A DNA stretch of 64,000 nt. Source: JACCWP01 sp963785115 (GTDB lineage: Bacteria; Actinomycetota; Actinomycetes; Propionibacteriales; Nocardioidaceae). The stretch spans positions 1 to 64,000 of the forward strand of contig CAWATY010000005.1 in NCBI GenBank assembly GCA_963785115.1, read 5' to 3'. Positions 1-7,628 of this stretch are shown one piece after another. The notes below the pieces were generated by a model. The model was not told the DNA's origin and did not search any database. It saw only the letters and a program-made list of their open reading frames with translations. A program made the position numbers and the translations under genes. How positions within the stretch are numbered: the stretch's first letter is position 1; every line of letters begins with the position of its first letter.

Positions 1-281
1 GCGGCCTCGTCTCGTCGCATCGCCGCCTCGTCCCGGTCCTCGGCGGCACGGTCACGACTGTCCGCGGCCCGGTCGCGCTCGTCGGCGACGGTCTCCCGCT
101 CGTCTGCGAGCGCGTCACGACGGTCGCTGAGCCGGTCCCTGCGCCAGCCGGCGGCGTCTCTCGTGTCGCCGGTGGCGTCTCGCTTGTCCGCGGCTTCGTC
201 GCGGTCGTCTCCGGCTTGGTCCCGGGCGTCGGCCGCGCGGTCCCGCTCGTCCGCAGCCCGGTCGCGCTCGTCCGCATGCCG
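1..281 (-). repeat. 21-bp coding repeats (RD heptads), copy in the partial gene
   Basis: Imperfect tandem units of 21 bp encode heptads of the form (D/E)RD-x-A-A-D. They continue beyond base 1. The same repeat class fills the middle of the neighbouring gene, so recombination between the copies is possible. Confidence 0.7.
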
Positions 282-536
282 GTGCCGTGAGCCATCCGTC
301 CCGTCGTGCTGTTCCTTGGCCTGGACACCGTCTGCGCCCGAGTGACCGCGCAGGTCTTCGGCGCGGACACGAGCGCTGTCGGCCAGGTCGCGCTGCGCCA
401 CGGCCTCGTTGCGCCTTCCGTCGGCCCGGACGCGTTCCTCGTCAGCCGTGGAGCGGGCCAAACCTGCCTCTTCGCGCTCTGTCGCGGTGGACGGCGCAGG
501 TGGATCGGCGTCGTCCGGGCCGTTCCGATCTACCAT
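1..536 (-). CDS. RD-heptad-repeat protein, 5' part only; probable GGDEF paralogue running off the window
   Basis: Reading leftward from an ATG at 534-536, the frame stays open to base 1 (178 codons) with no stop, so the gene continues outside the window. The first residues, MVDRNGPDDADPPAPSTATE, match VDRKSPDDADGRPVPSAAAE in the gene just upstream. From about residue 86 it becomes charged heptads such as ADERDRAADERDRAADARD, expected to form a long helix. It follows the upstream gene's stop by 49 bp on the same strand, so the two look like a tandem duplication. The neighbour ends in a GGDEF domain; the matching end of this copy is not visible, so cyclase activity is inferred only. Confidence 0.7.
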   Translation of the reverse strand, partial: MVDRNGPDDADPPAPSTATEREEAGLARSTADEERVRADGRRNEAVAQRDLADSARVRAEDLRGHSGADGVQAKEQHDGTDGSRHRHADERDRAADERDRAADARDQAGDDRDEAADKRDATGDTRDAAGWRRDRLSDRRDALADERETVADERDRAADSRDRAAEDRDEAAMRRDEA

Positions 537-585
537 CACCAGCCGCCTGGGAATCGGAGATTTGCGTCTGGAGGGTACCGGTCGG

Positions 586-1929
586 TCAGGCGTCCGGCTC
601 CCGCCGCCGGCGCTTGCGGTAGAGCGCGACGTCGGCGCGGGCGACCAGGTCCGCGGATGACTCTCCCGATTGCAGCTCGGCGAGCCCGACGGTCATCGAC
701 CCGTGGTCGGTGGTCTGGGCGAGGGCTGCGTTGACCGTCTCGAGGCGCTTGGCCGCATCGGCCATCTGCAGGCCGGTCATCGCGCAGACGAACTCGTCGC
801 CTCCGTACCGGATGATCAGGTCGAAGGAGCGCAGGTACGCGCGCAACGTCTCGACGATATCGAGCAGCATCTGGTCACCGGCGGCGTGGCCGCGCGTGTC
901 GTTGATGACCTTGAGACCGTCGACGTCCAGGAACGCCAGGACCAGCGGCTCGCCCGATCGTCTCGCCCGGGCGATCTCGCGTTCCAGCTCCGCGAATCCC
1001 GCTCCTCGGCTGTACGCGCCGGTCAGCCCGTCGAAAGAGGCGTGCTCACGGTCTCTCGCCGACGCACCGCGATCCTCGGCGGCCTGCTGGCGATGGGCTG
1101 CGCCGGCCCCCCGGTCAGCCAGTGCGGTCTCGCGGTCCGACTCGGCCTCGGTACGTTCCGCGGCGCCGGCCCGGCGGTCCTGGGATGCCCGGCTCCGGTC
1201 GGCGGCGGCCTCCCGACGGCTCACTGCGAAACGATCGAGATCCTCCTGCGACTCCGCTGGACTCGCCTGAGTCCCGAGCGCCTCCCGTGCTCGGTCCCTA
1301 CGCATCCCGACCTGGTCGCGCGCGTCCGCGGCACGGTCCCGCTCGTCGGCCGCCCTGTCCCGTAGCGCCCCGGCATCGTCGCGCTGTCCGCCGGCGATGT
1401 CACGCCGGTCGCCGGCCAGGTCACGCTCGTCGGCAGCGGCGTCTCGCTCGTCCGCGAGCACGTCTCGCCGGTCGCTGACCTTGTCCCGGCGCTCCCCGGC
1501 CTGGTCCCTGCTGTCGCCGGCGTCGTCGCGCGCGTCGCCGGCGTCGTCGCGCGCGTCGGCGGCGGCGTCGCGCGCGTCGGCGGCGTCATCGCGGTCGTCG
1601 CCGGCCTGGTCCCGCTCGTCGCCGACCTGGTCTCGCTTGTCCGCGACCAGGTCCCGCTCGCCCGCGTCCTGGTCCCGCGCGTCGTCCCCCGGGCCACGTT
1701 GTTCCGCTGCCTCGGCGCGGTCGTCGCTGGCGTGGTCCCGTTCCTCCTCCGCGTCGTCCCGCGCGACGCCGGCCTGGTCGCGTGGCTCCACCGCGTCGTC
1801 GCGTTCCTCGTCGGCCTGGGCACGCTCGTCGTCAGCCGTGGCACGTGCTTCAACGGCCTCTTCGCGCTCCGCGGCGGCCGACGGCACCGGTCGACCGTCG
1901 GCATCGTCGGGGCTCTTCCGATCTACCAA
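586..1929 (-). CDS. RD-heptad-repeat diguanylate cyclase (GGDEF domain protein)
   Basis: Probably makes cyclic di-GMP from two GTP. From the TTG start chosen here (447 aa), residues about 39-214 are RD heptads (DERDQAG, DARDAAA and similar). A looser charged helix follows, then a complete GGDEF domain with FLDVDGLKVIN and the active-site loop RYGGDEF at 376-380. The inhibitory c-di-GMP site RxxD (RSFD, 367-370) lies five residues before GGDEF, so product inhibition is likely. No membrane segment or sensor domain is seen, so the repeat helix may be the localisation or oligomerisation part. The frame is open up to an ATG at 2010. I prefer the TTG because it aligns exactly with the ATG of the downstream paralogue (both followed by GTAGATCGGAA) and the upstream 32 bp have equal length in both copies. 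Confidence 0.8.
   Translation of the reverse strand: MVDRKSPDDADGRPVPSAAAEREEAVEARATADDERAQADEERDDAVEPRDQAGVARDDAEEERDHASDDRAEAAEQRGPGDDARDQDAGERDLVADKRDQVGDERDQAGDDRDDAADARDAAADARDDAGDARDDAGDSRDQAGERRDKVSDRRDVLADERDAAADERDLAGDRRDIAGGQRDDAGALRDRAADERDRAADARDQVGMRRDRAREALGTQASPAESQEDLDRFAVSRREAAADRSRASQDRRAGAAERTEAESDRETALADRGAGAAHRQQAAEDRGASARDREHASFDGLTGAYSRGAGFAELEREIARARRSGEPLVLAFLDVDGLKVINDTRGHAAGDQMLLDIVETLRAYLRSFDLIIRYGGDEFVCAMTGLQMADAAKRLETVNAALAQTTDHGSMTVGLAELQSGESSADLVARADVALYRKRRRREPDA
1288..1815 (-). repeat. 21-bp coding repeats (RD heptads) in the GGDEF gene
   Basis: About 25 imperfect 21-bp units encode heptads with invariant R-D spaced seven residues apart. On the plus strand they appear as GTC-rich strings that create long spurious open frames. 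Some neighbouring units are nearly identical (for example around 1530-1580), which suggests unit-level duplication. Confidence 0.75.
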
Positions 1930-2093
1930 AATATCCGCCCGGTTATCGGTGGCCCTCCCCTTGGAGGCTACCGGACGCAGGCCGCGTTCTGGTCCTAACG
2001 GGACATCCATAGGGGCTTGGACTTAGCGGATATTGCGGCACCGTCGGTGCGAAGGGGAGACTGCCCGGGACGGAGCAAGACCAGGAGCACCCC

Positions 2094-2477
2094 ATGTCCG
2101 AACCATCCGAGGCGACCCTGTCGGCCACCGTGCTGGGCACCCCCGATCCACGCGCCCTGGCGGCCTTCTACCGGGACCTCCTTGGCTGGGAGATCGTGGC
2201 TGACCGGCCCGAATGGGTCGTGCTGCGACCCCCGGGTGGAGGCACCGGTCTGTCGTTCCAGATCGAGGACGACCACGTCCCGCCGGTCTGGCCGCCCCGG
2301 TCCGGCGAGCAGCAGATGATGATGCACCTCGACATCCGGGTCGCCGACCTCGGCGCCGCCGCTGTGCGGGTCGAGTCGCTCGGGGCACGGCTGGCCGAAC
2401 ACCAGCCCCAGGACGACGTCCGGGTCTACCTCGACCCCGCCGGGCACCCGTTCTGCCTGTTCCAGCCGGGCGGTTGA
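2094..2477 (+). CDS. VOC-superfamily (glyoxalase/bleomycin-resistance fold) protein
   Basis: A 127-aa single-domain protein. It shows the typical opening TVLGTPDPRALAAFYRDLLGW, a central beta-strand pair, then HLDIRVADLGAAAVRVESLGA and an ending YLDPAGHPFCLFQ, which together form the two beta-alpha-beta-beta-beta modules of the VOC fold. Possible metal ligands are H83 (MHLDI) and a glutamate or histidine near the C-terminus, but the set is not clearly complete. Members range from dioxygenases to antibiotic-binding proteins, so the substrate cannot be named. The ATG follows AGGAGCACCCC, a good ribosome binding site. Confidence 0.85.
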   Translation: MSEPSEATLSATVLGTPDPRALAAFYRDLLGWEIVADRPEWVVLRPPGGGTGLSFQIEDDHVPPVWPPRSGEQQMMMHLDIRVADLGAAAVRVESLGARLAEHQPQDDVRVYLDPAGHPFCLFQPGG

Positions 2478-2479
2478 GG

Positions 2480-2635
2480 GTGGATGACCGGGCGGACGTG
2501 CCACTCGACGTCGCCGGTCGGCTCGGCGACCCCGTCGACTGGGACGAGGCCGCCGAGCTCCTGACCGACAGCTACCTGGTGCTCGCGCCCAAGAAGCTGG
2601 CCGTGCGCATGGTCAGTCCGACAGCGCCTGCCTGA
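2480..2635 (+). pseudogene. Possible C-terminal remnant of an MmcQ/YjbR-family protein
   Basis: A 51-codon GTG-started frame begins 3 bases after the VOC stop. Its sequence WDEAAELLTDSYLVLAPKKL resembles the conserved end of MmcQ/YjbR proteins (a tryptophan followed by an SYrlvAPKkL motif). The N-terminal two thirds of that family are absent, so this is either a deletion remnant or a tiny expressed protein. Its last 23 bases overlap the 3' end of the opposing metalloprotease gene. The family call rests on a short motif. Confidence 0.45.
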
Positions 2636-3614
2636 TGTACCAGGCGGTGTTCATCCGGTCCCGCTGACCAAGCGTGAACTGGTTCATGAACGGGTCCTCG
2701 GTGTAGTTCATGAAGTTGCGCACCGGATCCTTCGGGCCACCCGGGTGCCCGCAGGTGTCGAGGCTGGTGTCCTCCTCGAAGATCCGGCCGTCGGCCTTCT
2801 GCCGGGGGGTGTCCGTCACGTAGTCGTTGCGCTTGCCGCAGCTGCCCTGGAACGTGTGGTACAGGTTCAGCCAGTGCCCGACCTCGTGGGTCGCGGTGTC
2901 GCCCCGGTTGTAGACGCTGCCCGGGCCGAGGTTCGCGTTGCCGCCCGGCATGCTGGCGCCCCAGATCACGACGCCGTCGAGATGGTCGTTGCCGTACCCG
3001 GGGAAGGTGGCGAAGCCGAGCAGCTGGAACTTCGGGCCGACGGTGTAGATGTTGAGGTGCTTCTGGTTGCCCACCCGCAGCTCACGGCGCATCTCCCGTA
3101 GCGAGGCGCGGCCCTTCTTGGTGAAGTAGTCGGCGTTGTACCACTCGGGGTTCTGGCTCCGGCTGACCGAGGCGAGGTGGAACCGGAACGGCGTGTCCGC
3201 CGCCCGCGGACCGGTGCGCCCGCCGTACGCGCGGTTGAGCACGCGGATCTGGCGGTGGATCCGGTCCAGCGACACGAACCCGTGGCCTTGCCGGTCAGTG
3301 ATGCCGTGGAAGTCGATCGGGATCGACACCGAGCCGTTGGGACGGGCCTGGACGTCGAGCCCGCTGCGGTCGAGGATCTGCCGCTGGCGGGCCTCGAGGG
3401 CAGCTGCCTGCTTGGCGGTCAGCGTGTTGGGGTCGCGCAGCGCCGAGCCGTCGGCCACCCGGGCCGATCCGGCTGCGTGCTGCCGGTGCTGGTGGGTGGT
3501 GCGGGCGTCGCCGGGGTCGCGGGAGGCGTGGCCGGCAACCGATGTGGTCGTCGGCCAGGCGGCGCCGGCGCCGAGCAGCGCGGTCGTGGCCAGGACGGCC
3601 AGGATTCTCTTCAT
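2613..3614 (-). CDS. Secreted zinc metalloprotease, M43 (pappalysin-type) family
   Basis: A 333-aa exported protease. Residues 1-30 form a signal peptide (MKRILAVLATTALLGAGAAW). The zinc site is HEVGHWLNLYH at 243-253, giving H243, E244 (catalytic), H247 and H253. A Met-turn-like MNYTEDPFMNQFT follows near the end, as expected for metzincins. The loop CGKRNDYVTDTPRQ is typical of M43 proteases, which often coordinate structural calcium there. The start ATG is preceded by AGAGGACCTCG. It stands alone between two genes and is probably expressed from the 103-bp region upstream. Confidence 0.85.
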   Translation of the reverse strand: MKRILAVLATTALLGAGAAWPTTTSVAGHASRDPGDARTTHQHRQHAAGSARVADGSALRDPNTLTAKQAAALEARQRQILDRSGLDVQARPNGSVSIPIDFHGITDRQGHGFVSLDRIHRQIRVLNRAYGGRTGPRAADTPFRFHLASVSRSQNPEWYNADYFTKKGRASLREMRRELRVGNQKHLNIYTVGPKFQLLGFATFPGYGNDHLDGVVIWGASMPGGNANLGPGSVYNRGDTATHEVGHWLNLYHTFQGSCGKRNDYVTDTPRQKADGRIFEEDTSLDTCGHPGGPKDPVRNFMNYTEDPFMNQFTLGQRDRMNTAWYIRQALSD

Positions 3615-3717
3615 CGAGGTCCTCTCGTGGATGACCGCCGACGTGTGCGTCGAAGGTTGCCTACATCCTGGCGCGGGGACACCGAGTCGGCATCAGCAAC
3701 CTGCCACCGCCGCGACG

Positions 3718-5064
3718 TCAGCCCGTCACGGCCGGAGCGATGTTGGCGTTCAGGTGGAAGACGTTGTCCGGGTCGTACGCCGCCTTCAGCGCGCCCAGCC
3801 GGCGCAGCTTCTCCGGTGAGTACGCCCGGCCGACGCCGACAGCTCCCTCGTCGCTGAGGGTGTTCACGTAGACCCCGCTCGCGTACGGCTCGACGGCGCG
3901 GGCGCAGCGTCGGGCCGCGGACATCCGCTCGTCGTCCTCGGCCGGGTCGGTCCAGCCGCTCGCCGAGACGTACTCGAACAGCGTGCCCCGGTGGCTGAAC
4001 GCGGTGGCGTCGTCGGGTACGTCGTCGATCGCGCCGCCGTACGCCTGCAGGGAGAAGTTGGGCAGCAGGTCGCCGCGGCCGTCGTCGGTACCGCGCAGCA
4101 GCAGCGTCTCGATCGCGTCGTCGGGGAGCGTCCGGAGGTAGTGGCCCTTCCAGTACTTGCGGACCGAACCGCCCCGGCCGGCGGTGTCGTCGCGACGCTG
4201 CAGGTCGAGGTAGGAGAACTCGACCACGTTCTCCGCCGAGGGACTGCCCACGTCGCGCAGGGCGGGCAGCAGCCGGTGACCCTCGTCGACCTCTCCCACC
4301 CAGACGAAGCCCAGGCCGACGAGTCCGTCGGCACCGACCACCATCGTGGCGGTGGCGGGCCGTGGCGCTGCCGCGGAGAAGTCGCGCCAGCGGGCGACCG
4401 CCGGCACGGCCTGGTCGAGCGGGAAGTACGCGGTCGCGGCCAATGCCTGCGTGCCCACCGGGTGAAGGCGCAGCTCGAACTCGGTGACCACCCCGAAGTT
4501 GCCCCCGCCCCCGCGGAGGCCCCAGAACAGCTCGGGATTCTCGGTCTCGCTGGCCCTGACGACCTCGCCGGCCGCGGTCACCACCTCGCACGAGACGAGG
4601 TTGTCGCAGGTGAGACCGACCATGCGGGCCAGCCAGCCGAAACCACCGCCGAGGGTGAGCCCGCCCACCCCGGTGTGCGACACGTTGCCCGCGGTCGTGG
4701 CCAGCCCGTGCCGTTGGGCCTCGTCGTCGAGAACCCCGAGCAGCGCGCCGCCCTGCACCCAGGCCAGTCGCTCGGCAGGGTCGATCCGGACGCCGCCCAT
4801 CGGGGTCAGGTCGATCATCAGGCCGTCGCGGGGCACGGCGTGGCCCACCACGCTGTGCCCGCCGCACCGCACACCGATCTCCAGGTCGAGCTCCCGCGCC
4901 GTGCGGACCGCTGTCACGACGTCACGCACGCTGGCGCAGCCCACGATCATCCGCGGCCGGTGGTCCACCATCGCGTTCCACACCGACCGGGCATCGTCGT
5001 ATCCGGCGTCACCCGGCAGCAGCAGGTGACCGTCCAGCTGGTCGAGGGAGGGGTCAGCGCTCAT
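3718..5064 (-). CDS. FAD-linked oxidase of the berberine-bridge-enzyme type
   Basis: A 448-aa PCMH-type flavoprotein. The FAD-binding part has IGVRCGGHS, whose histidine is the usual 8-alpha covalent FAD attachment, and GVGGLTLGGGFGWLARMVGLTCDN. The cysteine that gives bicovalent FAD in many relatives is not present at the expected spot (GNVSHTGVGG), so single covalent attachment is likely. The C-terminal BBE domain ends with DPDNVFHLNANIAP. No signal peptide is seen. The open frame reaches 5127, but the ATG at 5064 (MSADPSLDQ) has a GAGG nine bases upstream and starts where the family fold begins. Relatives oxidise sugars, alcohols or secondary metabolites; the substrate is unknown. Confidence 0.8.
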   Translation of the reverse strand: MSADPSLDQLDGHLLLPGDAGYDDARSVWNAMVDHRPRMIVGCASVRDVVTAVRTARELDLEIGVRCGGHSVVGHAVPRDGLMIDLTPMGGVRIDPAERLAWVQGGALLGVLDDEAQRHGLATTAGNVSHTGVGGLTLGGGFGWLARMVGLTCDNLVSCEVVTAAGEVVRASETENPELFWGLRGGGGNFGVVTEFELRLHPVGTQALAATAYFPLDQAVPAVARWRDFSAAAPRPATATMVVGADGLVGLGFVWVGEVDEGHRLLPALRDVGSPSAENVVEFSYLDLQRRDDTAGRGGSVRKYWKGHYLRTLPDDAIETLLLRGTDDGRGDLLPNFSLQAYGGAIDDVPDDATAFSHRGTLFEYVSASGWTDPAEDDERMSAARRCARAVEPYASGVYVNTLSDEGAVGVGRAYSPEKLRRLGALKAAYDPDNVFHLNANIAPAVTG

Positions 5065-5131
5065 GCGGAGGAGCCTCGCCGGTATGCCCCGGCGGCACCA
5101 CCCCGTTTCCGACAGGAGGTGACGCATATCG

Positions 5132-5164
5132 ACATTCGATGTTATCGTTCATCGATATTTATCG
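5132..5164. promoter_or_regulatory. AT-rich operator-like region with two inverted repeats
   Basis: In an otherwise GC-rich sequence, this stretch holds ACAT-TCG-ATGT (5132-5142) and CGATA-TT-TATCG (5153-5164), with further ATCG repeats on both sides. It sits 20 bp before the DUF2975 gene, in the divergent gap with the oxidase gene. The XRE regulator encoded downstream is the obvious candidate ligand, which is an inference. Confidence 0.5.
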
Positions 5165-5184
5165 AATCTCGATAGGGAGTCGCC

Positions 5185-5811
5185 ATGACGCCACCTGCTG
5201 CGTCCGCCGCTGTGCGAATCGGCCACCGGTTGGTGACCACCCTGCTGGTCCTCGTGATCGGGTTCGGGGCGCTGGCCGTGGCGTCCATCGCGGTGGGTCT
5301 GGTCCGTGACGGTGAGTCGCTGCTCTACGGCGACACGATCACCGTCCCGCTGCAGATCTCGCCCGTCGAGATGGGCGCGCTGCCGGAGGGGCTGCGGGTG
5401 AGCGGCTGGCTGGATGTCACCGTCGAGGTGCACGACCCCACGACCGAGCAGATGCTGCTCCGGTCCGCGACCGACCTCGGACCGATCGTGCTGGTGATTG
5501 CGGGGCTCTGGCTGCTGCGCGGCTTCATGCGCACGGTGGCCCAGGGTGATCCGTTCGGCGGCGCCAACGTCCGTCGGCTGCGCCGGCTCGGGTTCGTCCT
5601 GGTGGCTGGGGCTCCGCTGGTGAGCCTGCTCGACTACTCGTTGCGGCTCAGCCTGTTCAACGCGTTGCCGGCATTCCCGTCGGTCGATCTCGGGGTGGCC
5701 GGATACACCCTCCCCGGCGCCGCGCTGCTCGGTGGCCTGGGCGCGTTCGTCCTCGCCGAGGTCTTCGCGCACGGCGAGCGTCTCCGCGACGACGTCGCGG
5801 GCACGATCTGA
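5185..5811 (+). CDS. DUF2975 membrane protein
   Basis: A 208-aa protein with four likely membrane segments (about residues 17-40, 95-112, 130-150, 175-195). The family hallmarks are present: the loop GDPFGGANVRRLRRLG between the second and third segments and the ending VFAHGERLRDDVAGTI. GGGAG lies 6 bases before the ATG. It overlaps the next gene by one base (TGATG). DUF2975 proteins are regularly paired with a small XRE regulator, as here; their biochemical role is not established. Confidence 0.85.
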   Translation: MTPPAASAAVRIGHRLVTTLLVLVIGFGALAVASIAVGLVRDGESLLYGDTITVPLQISPVEMGALPEGLRVSGWLDVTVEVHDPTTEQMLLRSATDLGPIVLVIAGLWLLRGFMRTVAQGDPFGGANVRRLRRLGFVLVAGAPLVSLLDYSLRLSLFNALPAFPSVDLGVAGYTLPGAALLGGLGAFVLAEVFAHGERLRDDVAGTI

Positions 5812-6035
5812 TGCCACCTCCTGCGCCGGAGCACCGGATCTCCGTGCACCTCGACCGAATCCTCGAGCAGCGCGGCATGACTCTCACCGAGCTGGCGACG
5901 CGCGCCGAGGTGACGGTGGTGAACCTGTCGATCCTGAAGAACGGGCGGGCCCGTGCGGTCCGCTTCTCGACGCTCACCGCGCTGTGCGCCGCCCTCGACT
6001 GCCAGCCCGGCGACCTTCTCCGCTTCGACGGCTGA
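5811..6035 (+). CDS. Small XRE-family (Cro/CI-type) regulator partner of DUF2975
   Basis: A 74-aa protein that is essentially one helix-turn-helix domain: ILEQRGMTLTELATRAEVTVVNLSILKNGRARAVRFSTLTALCAALDC, ending QPGDLLRFDG. It belongs to the short YozG-like class in which the DNA-binding domain is the whole protein. It is translationally coupled to the DUF2975 gene, so regulator and membrane protein are made together. It probably controls its own operon through the palindromes before the first gene (inference). Confidence 0.85.
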   Translation: MPPPAPEHRISVHLDRILEQRGMTLTELATRAEVTVVNLSILKNGRARAVRFSTLTALCAALDCQPGDLLRFDG

Positions 6036-6069
6036 CGCTCGGCTGCTTCGTCCGCGTGGATCCGCGTCC

Positions 6070-6093
6070 GAGGTGGTTCCGCGGAACCACCTC
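6070..6093. terminator. 24-bp perfect palindrome between convergent genes
   Basis: GAGGTGGTTCCG is followed directly by its exact reverse complement, CGGAACCACCTC. It lies 34 bp after the XRE stop and overlaps the end of the opposing DUF5995 gene, a position typical of a bidirectional terminator. There is no T tract, so factor-independent activity is uncertain. Confidence 0.55.
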
Positions 6094-6971
6094 AGGGGTT
6101 GCCGTGCCGGGCGCAGTACCGGTCGCGGGCCTGCGTCGTGGTGAGCGGCGGCTGGTACAGGGTCGAGGCCGGAAGGGTGTGTGCGGTGACCTCGGCCGCG
6201 GTCTCGATCTGCTTGGCCACCCGTGCCCGCGCCGCCGGCGTCGGGGCGGACACCAGCCGCTCGGCCTGCTGCCAGGCGTTCTCCCGCCACGCCACCAGCA
6301 TCTGCATCATCGCCTTGTAGCCGACGCCGTAGGGCGTCTGCACCATCGCCAGCTGCGGGTCGAACCTGGCCGCCTCCTCGATCAGCAGCGGCTCCACCAC
6401 CTGCTCGAGCATCACGTTGATCTTGTCGTGGTCGGGCTTGCGGCTGGTGCCGTCGGGGGCGACGAGGCCGGTCTTCGCCAGGACGAACGGCAGGTCGCGG
6501 TTGACGTGGGCGCTCATGCCGAGCAACAGGTCGCCGGTGCCACTGACGCGCCTGCCGTCGGCGGCCTTGAACGCCACCCGCCACGCCGGCGGCACCCGGT
6601 TGACCCGTCCGGCCGCCCAGTTGTCGTAGGCCACTGAAGTACATCCGCGCGAACACGGCGTCCTCGACGTTGACCAGCCTGGGCTTCTCGAAGTAGCCGG
6701 GGGTCGTCGTCGACTCGAGGTAGACCTCGGTGGTGCGCAGGTACGCCAACGCGAACACCGCGTCGTGGTCGCAGCTGAGGGCGAGCGGCGCGAACCGCGC
6801 CTGCATCTCGGCGACGGTGTCCTCGACGCAGGAGACCTGGCCGGAGATGCAGGGGCGAGAACTCGTCGGGGCGGCGTCTGCGGGCTGGGCGGGGCCCCAC
6901 AGCACCGCCGTGCTCGCCAGTGCGGCCACGGTCGCCAGCAGTCGGGTACCACGGGTGTGTCGTCGGCTCAC
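6092..6971 (-). pseudogene. DUF5995 family secreted protein, interrupted by a +1 frameshift
   Basis: The GTG start at 6971 (GGAG seven bases upstream) gives a signal peptide (TRLLATVAALASTAVLWGPAQP) and then VEDTVAEMQARFAPLALSCDHDAVFALAYLRTTEVYLE up to VFARMYF. There the frame slips, and the matching continuation VAYDNWAAGRVNRVPPAWRVAFKAAD is one frame on, running to a stop at 6092. Removing one base at about 6635 joins the halves into a normal-looking DUF5995 protein of about 292 aa. Function is unknown; relatives are predicted to be exported or envelope-associated. Whether the break is real or a sequence error cannot be decided here. Confidence 0.75.
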
Positions 6972-7280
6972 GATGTCGCTCCAATCATCGGTGGCGACGT
7001 CGAGAGCCCCATCGGCGTTGCCTGGCGGAACCTCGTCACGCTATTCCGGCGCAGCGTCAGAGCGGTACGGGCCGATCGGGTGCCGCGTGGCTCCACACGG
7101 CGTAGTCCGCATACCCAGCGTGGCGACCAAGTCCGACATCGGGCCCGGAAGCGGTCGGCCCGAGAACGCTGCGTGACGGTGTTGACGGGTCGCGACCCGG
7201 CACATGTCCATCACCGCGGCGCCCGTTCGTCCTTACAGTGAAGTCGGCGAGAAGCGCCGGCCAGCAGCCGAGGAGCAGAC
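6972..7280. other. 309-bp intergenic region without a gene
   Basis: This lies between divergently transcribed genes. No coding frame with family resemblance was found. It must contain the promoters for the DUF5995 gene (left) and the YCII/ECF operon (right). The only notable elements are the ECF-like boxes listed separately and a TTGACG at 7182-7187. Confidence 0.6.
7205..7232 (+). promoter_or_regulatory. Possible ECF-type promoter of the YCII/sigma operon
   Basis: TGTCCA (7205-7210) and CGTCC (7228-7232) are 17 bp apart, with the first gene 48 bp downstream. The spacing and the TGTC/CGTC pattern fit an ECF sigma promoter, which would make the operon autoregulated. This rests on eye matching only. 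Confidence 0.3.
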
Positions 7281-7625
7281 GTGACCACCTACGCAGCCCT
7301 GATCTACAGCGAGGACGTCGACTGGAGCGACCCGCAGTACGCCGAGACGATCAAGGAGTACAACGAGTTCGGCGAGGCGGCTGCCGCGGTCATCCGCGGC
7401 GGCCAGGTGCTCTACCCGACGTCGACCGCGACCATGGTCCGAGTGCAGGGCGGCAAGGGCGGCGACGTCGTCACCAGCGACGGGCCGTACGCGGAGACCA
7501 AGGAGGTTCTGAACGGCTTCTACCTGCTGGAGTGCGCCGACCTCGACGAGGCGGTCGCCGTCGCAGCGAAGATCCCCGCGGCCTGGTCGGGGGCCGTGGA
7601 GATCCGGCCGGTCATCACGTACTGA
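7281..7625 (+). CDS. YCII-related (DGPF-type) protein
   Basis: A 114-aa protein of the YCII fold (dimeric alpha-beta barrel). It carries the hallmark SDGPYAETKEVLNGFYLLECADLDEAV, the DGPF/Y motif that names the group, preceded by GGKGGDVV. The GTG start is preceded by GAGGAG. The sigma factor gene begins 3 bases after its stop. DGPF proteins are the standard partners of ECF42 sigma factors. Their activity is unknown; a role linked to signalling or oxidative chemistry has been suggested from the fold. Confidence 0.85.
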   Translation: MTTYAALIYSEDVDWSDPQYAETIKEYNEFGEAAAAVIRGGQVLYPTSTATMVRVQGGKGGDVVTSDGPYAETKEVLNGFYLLECADLDEAVAVAAKIPAAWSGAVEIRPVITY

Positions 7626-7628
7626 GCC

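Noticed and set aside
1912..1924. GCTCTTCCGATCT, identical to the end of a common sequencing adapter
   Set aside because: It lies inside a conserved coding block (VDRKSPDD) whose paralogue at 520-535 has the matching but not identical bases, so it is genuine sequence and a chance match.
163..2026. Long plus-strand open frames rich in Ser/Arg or Val/Gly across the repeat genes
   Set aside because: They are antisense shadows of the 21-bp RD repeats and show no family features.
2851..2886. HExxH site of the M43 protease has Asn (HEVGHWLNLYH) where the textbook pattern has Gly
   Set aside because: Asn at this position occurs in other M43-type proteases as far as I recall, so it is not evidence of inactivation.
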